From SFLA01 sp045595785 (lineage in GTDB: Bacteria; Bacillota; Clostridia; Oscillospirales; CAG-382): DNA of 64,000 nucleotides. The notes under the pieces were generated by a model. That model was not told the origin of the DNA, made no database searches, and saw only the letters and a program-made list of their open reading frames with translations. The stretch spans positions 1 through 64,000 of the forward strand of contig JAZOBE010000015.1 in the NCBI GenBank assembly GCA_045595785.1, written 5' to 3'. The translations under genes were made by a program, and so were the position numbers. Shown in pieces: positions 58,379 to 64,000 of the stretch (positions are counted from its first letter, which is position 1; each line of letters opens with the position of its first letter).

Positions 58379-60030
58379 GCTATTACAATTCTAAAGCAAT
58401 TGAAAAGACAACGGTTTCCGTGCCTTGCGAAAACGGCGATGCTACCGTGAAAAACCTTCTTTTGGGTATTCAGCCCGTGTCTATTACTGAGCTTTGCCCT
58501 ATTGACGGTGATACGGCTACTCCCCGTTTCAATTCACCTATTGAAGCTACTATGCTTACCGACGGTATCCGCAGCGACGTTTATACTTATACCGATGAGC
58601 GTTGGTTCCGTTTTACCCGCGGTGTTTCCAGAAGTGTAGTTTTCCGTCTTGATAATCTTTCCGCCGTTAACGGCTTTTCCGTAGGATTTCTTAAAGAGGA
58701 CGTTTCCGCGGTAAGACTTCCCAGAAGGGTGGACGTTTGCCTTTCCGAAAACGGCGTTGACTGGCAGCGTGTTTATAAATGCAGAGACATCTTTTCCGAT
58801 GAGGCGGCAGCCCGTGTTGACGTAAAGCGTGATTTCGATAAGACTTACCGCGCTTTGTACGTTATGTTTGAGATAGAGGTTGTGGGTCACGTTTGGATAG
58901 ATGAGCTGGAGCTGTTCGGTACTACCGCCGTTTCTGCAGACGCATGTGCTATTTGTGGTGAGGATCTGGACGGTGACAACGCAAGTATAGTTGTTAACGA
59001 GTATCCTTCCTATGATGCTTTGGACGGAGTTCACAACGTTCTTCTTTCTTATAACTGTATTCCCCGCAACAAGGAAGCGGAGAGGCGTCCCGGATTAGGT
59101 CTTATTACAGTTGACGAATATTTGCCTCACCTTGCTTATATCGACAAGGACGGCGAGATGAAGGATACCTTCTTTGACGGTATGCTGTATCTGCCTTATT
59201 CCATGTATACATATTCCGCCGAGTACAAATGTGCCGAGGGCTGGAAGCATTATATAGAAAACACCTTTGCTCCCAATGCCAACGTAGATGCGCTTAATAA
59301 AGCTACCGCTATCGTCGGTGAAAAGCTGGGTATCCAAAACCACAAGACAAAGGTATATTTCTCCGTGCTCCATACAAAGCCCACGTATGGTGATTTCCCC
59401 GAAAAATTCGGTGATATCGACGATGACGGTGTTGACGAGGTAATGGATAACTTTGCCGACCGTCAGAAGGCAATTAAGTGGTGTATCGATACTACTATCC
59501 AAAAATTCAAGTCCGGCAATTACGAAAACCTTGTTCACGATGCGTTCTATTGGTTTGAGGAGGATATCGCATACTCCAATCCCGATGAGACGGCGCTTCT
59601 TAAGTGGACTGTGGAATATCTCCATTCTCTGAGCTACAAGCTGTTCTGGATACCTTATTATCAGGCGTCCGGCTTTATGGAGTGGAAGGATCTCGGCTTT
59701 GACGTTGCATGTATGCAGCCTAATTTTGCGTTCCGTGACGGTATTCCCACCCAGCGTCTTTACGATAATGCTGATATTACCAAGCGTCTCGGTATGTGCT
59801 ATGAGCTTGAGATCGGCGGCAGCGACCCTGCTAACGTAGAAAGATATATGAAGTACCTGGATTGCGGTGCCGAAACCGGCTTTATGCATTCTATAAAGAT
59901 GTATTATCAGGGCGGCGTTCCCGGTGAATTCTATACTGCGTTCAAGTCTGACGACCCCGAGCTCCGCAAGGTATACGACAGTACCTATCTCTTCGCAAAG
60001 GAAAAATACGTTTCCAGAAATCAAAAATAA
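58375..60030 (+). CDS. DUF4855 domain protein with N-terminal discoidin-like domain
   Basis: 551 residues. The first 185 or so are beta-rich and resemble an F5/8-type (discoidin) carbohydrate-binding fold (MLTDGIRSDVYTYTDERWFRF, VSRSVVFRLDNLSAVNGFSVGF). The rest matches DUF4855 (VLLSYNCIPRN, WKHYIENTFAPNANVDALN, FYWFEEDIAY), a TIM-barrel-like family often linked to polysaccharide metabolism. There is no signal peptide, so it appears cytoplasmic although its coupled partner is a lipoprotein. Acidic residues in DAFYWFEED may be catalytic (inference). A terminator follows. Confidence 0.82.
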   Translation: MSYYNSKAIEKTTVSVPCENGDATVKNLLLGIQPVSITELCPIDGDTATPRFNSPIEATMLTDGIRSDVYTYTDERWFRFTRGVSRSVVFRLDNLSAVNGFSVGFLKEDVSAVRLPRRVDVCLSENGVDWQRVYKCRDIFSDEAAARVDVKRDFDKTYRALYVMFEIEVVGHVWIDELELFGTTAVSADACAICGEDLDGDNASIVVNEYPSYDALDGVHNVLLSYNCIPRNKEAERRPGLGLITVDEYLPHLAYIDKDGEMKDTFFDGMLYLPYSMYTYSAEYKCAEGWKHYIENTFAPNANVDALNKATAIVGEKLGIQNHKTKVYFSVLHTKPTYGDFPEKFGDIDDDGVDEVMDNFADRQKAIKWCIDTTIQKFKSGNYENLVHDAFYWFEEDIAYSNPDETALLKWTVEYLHSLSYKLFWIPYYQASGFMEWKDLGFDVACMQPNFAFRDGIPTQRLYDNADITKRLGMCYELEIGGSDPANVERYMKYLDCGAETGFMHSIKMYYQGGVPGEFYTAFKSDDPELRKVYDSTYLFAKEKYVSRNQK

Positions 60031-60040
60031 ACCCATTACA

Positions 60041-60066
60041 AAAGCCCGTGGTCTCCCACGGGCTTT
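60041..60066 (+). terminator. Terminator of the CapA-DUF4855 operon
   Basis: An 11-bp stem AAAGCCCGTGG/CCACGGGCTTT with a four-base loop, followed by GTGTTTTT. It also lies at the 3' side of the convergent lipoprotein gene. Confidence 0.82.
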
Positions 60067-60083
60067 GTGTTTTTGGCAGATGT

Positions 60084-61112
60084 TCAGTTTAACGGATGAA
60101 CGGTGAAGTATATTTCCTGTTCTTCCGGCGTACCGAAAAGATAATCGGGGTTATAGGGAAGAAAACGCCAACGAGCAACTGTATGCTCCGTCGCCTCTTG
60201 CCAGCAATCCTTTCGATATATGTCCTCATAAATTTCACGGGTAATGCCGAAATGATCGATAAATTCGATTATATTTTGTTCGGTATCACTTACGGCATCC
60301 AGCCAATCTTCGAATTCGTCAACACCGACGTACTCAATGAGACGGCGGTCTATAATATAATACCTTTTGGTATAACCGTTTCTATCTTCCAAAGATGTGT
60401 AATGATCATCAATTTCAGGAATGACATAAGCGTTTAGTAAATAATCCGAATGATTCCAGTATTCCTCAGAAAAAATAGCATCATAGCGAAATGCGTACAA
60501 TCGGAACATCAAATAAATGGGGATTTCGCCTTCCTTTGACTTGCCGAATTCCTCAATGAATTTGTTGCAATGCGCAACGTATTCCTCTTTGGTTATACCA
60601 TAATATTCGCATAATGCAGGCATATTAATAGCAGTAGTTCCGTTAAACAGCTTTAAGTATTCATCAGCAAAAATGCTCGAACCGGCTTTTCCATCTATAT
60701 ACTCCAATAGCAAACCGTCTATAGTAAAATAATACGCACGATGTTTGCCGTCGCGTCTGAGATCTTCGTCGGAGTCAGCGATGCCTAATATATAAGTTTC
60801 AAACCAGTCGTTAATTTCATCAATTCCATACCAAACGTATTCTTCCGTAGAAACCTCGGGAGTTTGGCTTTCATCAGACTGTTCGTAATCGGAAACTTCG
60901 GGAGTAGGAGCAGAGCTTTCATCAGACTGTTCGTAATCAGAAACTTCGGGCTCGGAGCCCTGCTGTTCAGATTTATGCGGAGCGGATGTCTGTCCATCAC
61001 CGCTTTCGTTTTGCGAAACGCTCGCGTTGCTTTCGTTATCGGTAACTTCACAAGCAGTAAATACAAACACAAACGCAAGAAGCAGTGCAGTTATTAAGTA
61101 TATTTTTTTCAT
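60084..61112 (-). CDS. Predicted lipoprotein with repeated acidic linker
   Basis: 342 residues. The signal peptide MKKIYLITALLLAFVFVFTAC ends in a lipobox (FTAC). Residues about 22-90 form a low-complexity linker containing EVSDYEQSDES twice, encoded by a 48-bp tandem repeat (from 60867 and 60915), a wall-spanning type of spacer. The mature domain (about 92-342) is acidic and rich in Tyr, with two similar blocks (YYFTIDGLLLEYIDG... and YYIIDRRLIEYVG..., each followed by an YGITKEEY/FGITREIY motif), so it is probably an internal duplication. No known family recognised. Confidence 0.82.
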   Translation of the reverse strand: MKKIYLITALLLAFVFVFTACEVTDNESNASVSQNESGDGQTSAPHKSEQQGSEPEVSDYEQSDESSAPTPEVSDYEQSDESQTPEVSTEEYVWYGIDEINDWFETYILGIADSDEDLRRDGKHRAYYFTIDGLLLEYIDGKAGSSIFADEYLKLFNGTTAINMPALCEYYGITKEEYVAHCNKFIEEFGKSKEGEIPIYLMFRLYAFRYDAIFSEEYWNHSDYLLNAYVIPEIDDHYTSLEDRNGYTKRYYIIDRRLIEYVGVDEFEDWLDAVSDTEQNIIEFIDHFGITREIYEDIYRKDCWQEATEHTVARWRFLPYNPDYLFGTPEEQEIYFTVHPLN

Positions 61113-61163
61113 TAGATATCAACTCCTTTAATATGGAATAACAAAAAGTTTGCTTACACTTAC

Positions 61164-61191
61164 ATTATACATATTATGGCAAAAATGTCTA
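61164..61191 (-). promoter_or_regulatory. Promoter of the 60-61 kb lipoprotein
   Basis: TAGACA (61186-61191), 16 bp, TATAAT (61164-61169) on the minus strand, about 52 bp before the ATG. Confidence 0.55.
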
Positions 61192-61305
61192 TAAACAAAT
61201 TGTAAACAAAAAACATTTTTGTATAAATGCACAAAAAGGAGCGTTTATTTTTAGTAAAATGCATATTAACAGAGGTTGTATGTTGAAGCGTGGTTTGTAT
61301 ATCAC

Positions 61306-61334
61306 TTGACCGACACAATGGTGTGTGGTATAAT
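61306..61334 (+). promoter_or_regulatory. Promoter of the 61.4-kb lipoprotein
   Basis: TTGACC (61306-61311), a 17-bp spacer ending GTGTGG, TATAAT (61329-61334), 26 bp before the ATG. Confidence 0.78.
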
Positions 61335-61360
61335 AATACAAACAATGACGGAGGTGCGGT

Positions 61361-62893
61361 ATGCGGACGAGGTTTATCAGCTTAATATTGCTAATATTAT
61401 CGGTGATGTCCTGCTTTGCGGGGTGCGTGGATGACGAAGAAAGCAGCGAGCTTTCCGACACCGTGTCCGAAATTGAAAATGTAAATTATATATCCAAGAC
61501 TGTCACCTTTATCGAGCCCGGCTCTAATCTTAGTTTGGTTGGGAAGATGGATATCATTGTGGACGGCAACGCGGAATACGCTTTTCACAGTAAAGTGCCT
61601 TTTTCGGAAAGAGAGGTATGTGTCTCTGCCACAAAAAAGCTACTGAATTTTCTTAACGTGTATACGGATTTGGAAATATATATTTACGATGAGTCTGAAC
61701 ATGCTTTCCGATATGCCGAGGCGGGGAAAATATATACTTTTGAGCAGGACTTTGAGAGCGCGGATTATATCGCAGACGTGTTGTTTTCCATCTTCGGCGG
61801 ATATTGCAATTACGGGCTTGTTTACGGATATGCACATTTTCTGCAGGAAGAATTGTTTGGAATAAAAACCGAATATAACAAGCCGGAGTTTGTTGACGGC
61901 TGGCAGTATTACGATATAAATCTTTTGTGCTTTGATACAAGGTTCGTTTCCGAAGAGGATAAAGAAAACGTACAGAATATATCAAAGAATTTTGTTAAAA
62001 CTTATATATCCCGCAACGGCGTGAAAGCCTTTAACCGCCTTCTTTTTTCAAGCGGAAAAACAGACGACACCTCTTTGTTTTTGCGTTCCCTTTCCGATTA
62101 TTATAAGGAAAACGGTGTAACCCCCGTACTTTCGGAAATACTGTACAGCTATGGCGGCACCAGTTTCCATTATTACGCCGCCTGCGATTACGCTGTCTTT
62201 TGCGTAACCCCCGATTGGCAGGACAGACTGTATGGCAGAGCACCCTCTGTCTCTCACGGATTTCTCAATTCCGATTATTCCAAAACAAAGGAGTATTTCG
62301 AAGTAACCGAAAGGGAATTCGGAAACTACCGCACACTTTTGGGGTTTGAATCCTATAAAGAGGGATTGTATATCGTTTTTAATGATAAAAATTCCAATTA
62401 CTACAAGGAAACCCACAGCATCTATATGTCCTCTCACGCAAATCTGATGTATACTTATATTCTGTCACTGGTGTCGGAAAAGGATATGGAGTTTTGGCAG
62501 ACCAGAGGACTTGCGACGTATATCAGCCTTAAGGAGGATGTGTACGGTATTCCCGTTATAAACGAGTATTATAAAAACCGCGGTAACGGCCCTTCCTGGG
62601 CATTTGCCAACGAGTTTGTGGAAAAAACGGGCAGGGATATAGACGTGGTTACGGATATGGATGATCTGACCCATCTGTTTATGCGTTACTACGACGATTA
62701 TTATACGGAAACCGGAGATTCCGCCGCCTCTTTTACCTACTATTTAATATCTCTTTTCGGTGAAGAAAGGGTTACCGATTATCTTTTGGGACGCATAGAG
62801 CTTTCGTCTCTTACCGAAAAAACCTTGGATGAATTAAAGGCGGATTGGGAAACTTTTGTGAATACCGAATATTCCGAATACTTTATGGAGTAA
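61361..62893 (+). CDS. Large predicted lipoprotein of unknown function
   Basis: 510 residues. The signal peptide MRTRFISLILLILSVMSCFAGC ends in a lipobox (CFAGC), followed by an acidic Ser-rich linker (DDEESSELSDTVSE). The mature domain is Tyr- and Phe-rich with mixed secondary structure. VYGYAHFLQEELFG and, later, ANLMYTYILSLVSEKDMEFWQTRGLATYISL resemble the layout of peptidase-MA-like proteins, but no HExxH zinc motif is present, so activity is doubtful. No family recognised. Single gene with its own promoter and terminator. GGAGG precedes the ATG. Confidence 0.82.
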   Translation: MRTRFISLILLILSVMSCFAGCVDDEESSELSDTVSEIENVNYISKTVTFIEPGSNLSLVGKMDIIVDGNAEYAFHSKVPFSEREVCVSATKKLLNFLNVYTDLEIYIYDESEHAFRYAEAGKIYTFEQDFESADYIADVLFSIFGGYCNYGLVYGYAHFLQEELFGIKTEYNKPEFVDGWQYYDINLLCFDTRFVSEEDKENVQNISKNFVKTYISRNGVKAFNRLLFSSGKTDDTSLFLRSLSDYYKENGVTPVLSEILYSYGGTSFHYYAACDYAVFCVTPDWQDRLYGRAPSVSHGFLNSDYSKTKEYFEVTEREFGNYRTLLGFESYKEGLYIVFNDKNSNYYKETHSIYMSSHANLMYTYILSLVSEKDMEFWQTRGLATYISLKEDVYGIPVINEYYKNRGNGPSWAFANEFVEKTGRDIDVVTDMDDLTHLFMRYYDDYYTETGDSAASFTYYLISLFGEERVTDYLLGRIELSSLTEKTLDELKADWETFVNTEYSEYFME

Positions 62894-62904
62894 AATAACC
62901 TTTG

Positions 62905-62932
62905 CGGCTGTCAAAAAAGACAGCCGTTTTTT
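62905..62932 (+). terminator. Terminator of the 61.4-kb lipoprotein gene
   Basis: Stem CGGCTGTC/GACAGCCG (62905-62912 with 62919-62926), loop AAAAAA, then TTTTTT. Confidence 0.9.
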
Positions 62933-62953
62933 CGTATATATTTTGTTTACTAC

Positions 62954-62982
62954 TTGAAAAACCTCGGATTTGGTGGTATAAT
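62954..62982 (+). promoter_or_regulatory. Promoter of gltX
   Basis: TTGAAA (62954-62959), 17-bp spacer ending GGTGG, TATAAT (62977-62982). The leader to the ATG is only about 30 bp, leaving no room for a T-box. Confidence 0.75.
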
Positions 62983-63019
62983 CTTACAGATTAGTATATT
63001 ATTTTGGAGAAATGTAATT

Positions 63020-64000
63020 ATGGATAACAACTTTCTTGCAGAGCTTTTGTTTCCCGATATAAAGACCACCCCTGCGGATATGGAGGCGTTGTATCCTCCC
63101 CGCAACCTGCCCGAGGGCGCTCAGGTAACCCGTTTTGCACCCAGCCCCACCGGCTTTATGCATCTGGGTAACCTTTACGGCGCTTTGGCAGATGAGCGTA
63201 TGGCGCATCTTACGGGCGGCGTTTTCTACCTCCGTATTGAGGATACCGATGATAAGCGTACCGTTGAAAACGGTGTTGCTCTTATTATAAGTGCACTTGA
63301 GAAGTTTGACCTTCATTTTGACGAAGGCGCTACCGCTGACGGTGATAACGGTGCATACGGTCCTTACCGCCAGAGTGAGAGAAAGAATATTTACCAGACC
63401 TACGCAAAAGAGCTTGTAAAGAATGGCTATGCATATCCTTGCTTCTGCACTGAAGAGGAGCTTGCCGCCAACCGTGCTGAGCAGGAGGCGCAAAAACTCA
63501 CTCCCGGTTATTACGGAAAGTGGGCTGTCTGGAGAGATGCGGATATAGAAAGAATACAGTCTGCACTTAACGAGGGCAAGCCCTTCGTTCTCCGCTTCAG
63601 AAGCGAGGGCGACTGTAACAACAAGCTTAAATTTACCGATATGATCAAGGGAGTTATCGACGTTACCGAAAACGATATCGATCACGTGCTCCTTAAGTCT
63701 GACGGTATTCCCACATACCATTTCGCACACGCTGTGGATGACCATCTTATGCGTACCACTCACGTTGTACGTGACGAAAGCTGGCTTTCCACCCTGCCTT
63801 TCCACATCCAGCTCTTTAAGGCACTGGGCTTCAGAATGCCCAAATACTGTCATACCGCACAGGTGCTTAAAAATGACGGAAACGGCAAGCGTAAGCTTTC
63901 CAAGCGTAAGGACCCCGAGGCGGCGCTTACTTATTACCACGAGCAGGGATATCCCGCCAACGCGGTAAAGGAATATCTGCTTACTCTGCTTAACTCTAAT
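63020..64000 (+). CDS. gltX: Glutamyl-tRNA synthetase (partial, 3' end outside window)
   Basis: 327 codons before the window ends, no stop. The class I signature is PSPTGFMHLG (HIGH, about 42-51) and KRKLSKRKD (KMSKS, about 291-299). FYLRIEDTDDKR, CFCTEEEL and DIDHVLLKSDGIPTYHFAHAVDDHLM are typical of GluRS/GlnRS. No GlnRS is seen, so as in most Firmicutes this enzyme probably charges tRNA-Glu and possibly tRNA-Gln for amidation (inference). The N-terminus is about 35 residues longer before the HIGH region than in many GluRS. GGAG lies eleven bases before the ATG. Confidence 0.93.
   Translation, partial: MDNNFLAELLFPDIKTTPADMEALYPPRNLPEGAQVTRFAPSPTGFMHLGNLYGALADERMAHLTGGVFYLRIEDTDDKRTVENGVALIISALEKFDLHFDEGATADGDNGAYGPYRQSERKNIYQTYAKELVKNGYAYPCFCTEEELAANRAEQEAQKLTPGYYGKWAVWRDADIERIQSALNEGKPFVLRFRSEGDCNNKLKFTDMIKGVIDVTENDIDHVLLKSDGIPTYHFAHAVDDHLMRTTHVVRDESWLSTLPFHIQLFKALGFRMPKYCHTAQVLKNDGNGKRKLSKRKDPEAALTYYHEQGYPANAVKEYLLTLLNSN

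Noticed and set aside
62983..63019. T-box riboswitch before gltX (also considered before serC, lysS and asnB)
   Set aside because: Leaders are too short or absent, with no T-box sequence or antiterminator structure.

Overview
The window is a 64 kb chromosomal segment of an endospore-forming, low-to-middling GC member of the Clostridia, probably an uncultured gut lineage near Oscillospirales/Ruminococcaceae (inferred from gene content and style, not from a phylogeny). The main clues are a complete spoIIA operon (spoIIAA, spoIIAB, sigF), the sporulation genes yqfC/yqfD and a ylbJ-like gene, an IspH-ribosomal protein S1 fusion, AGGAGG-type ribosome binding sites, near-consensus sigma-A promoters, and frequent GTG and TTG starts. 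There is no rRNA operon, prophage, insertion sequence or CRISPR array.

Layout. 1-5.6 kb: a partial ADP-ribosylglycohydrolase, an array of eight small hairpins, tRNA-Gln, a membrane protein, a GH127-type glycosidase and a methyltransferase. 5.6-11 kb (minus): an RNA-modification operon, trmL-mnmE-mnmG-rsmG, with a Nudix hydrolase and a small unknown protein. 11-17.7 kb (plus): secA, two membrane proteins and asnB. 17.8-19.2 kb (plus): the spoIIA operon. 19.4-21.2 kb (minus): an ECF sigma factor with a very long C-terminal extension and its own ECF-like promoter. 21.4-27.8 kb (minus): serC-serA-polA-rsmI and an anchored cyclophilin behind one strong promoter. 27.8-33.4 kb: a lipoprotein, then minus-strand AGCS symporter, Ca-type P-ATPase and a CE2-like esterase.

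33.4-40.4 kb: an SDR enzyme and M20 dipeptidase (plus), yqfD/yqfC (minus) divergent from the ylbJ-like gene, a small Cys-rich protein, and a TetR regulator with an ABC exporter. 40.4-52.5 kb (minus) is a nearly unbroken run: a CdaR/PucR-type regulator (frameshifted), ftsE, ftsX, an EnvC-like M23 hydrolase, a CtpA-like protease, greA, lysS, a membrane-anchored protein, a leucine-rich-repeat protein, a GNAT enzyme, asd and a lipoprotein. 52.5-56.8 kb: rsmE, a DUF1292 protein, a probable 6S RNA, then plsC and ispH-rpsA. 56.9-64 kb: a CapA-like lipoprotein coupled to a DUF4855 protein, two lipoproteins of unknown function and the start of gltX, which runs off the window.

How the genes work together. 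Several operons are functionally coherent: tRNA wobble-base modification (trmL, mnmE, mnmG), serine synthesis (serC, serA), forespore commitment (spoIIA), and septal peptidoglycan hydrolysis (ftsEX with an M23 hydrolase). The most unusual items are the fishbone-like hairpin array next to tRNA-Gln, the self-controlled ECF sigma factor with about 400 extra residues, the frameshift in the regulator heading the ftsEX run, and a repeated GTGG-TATAAT promoter style before several surface-protein genes. Base pairings, promoters and operon assignments are read by eye and are inference; no database search was possible.
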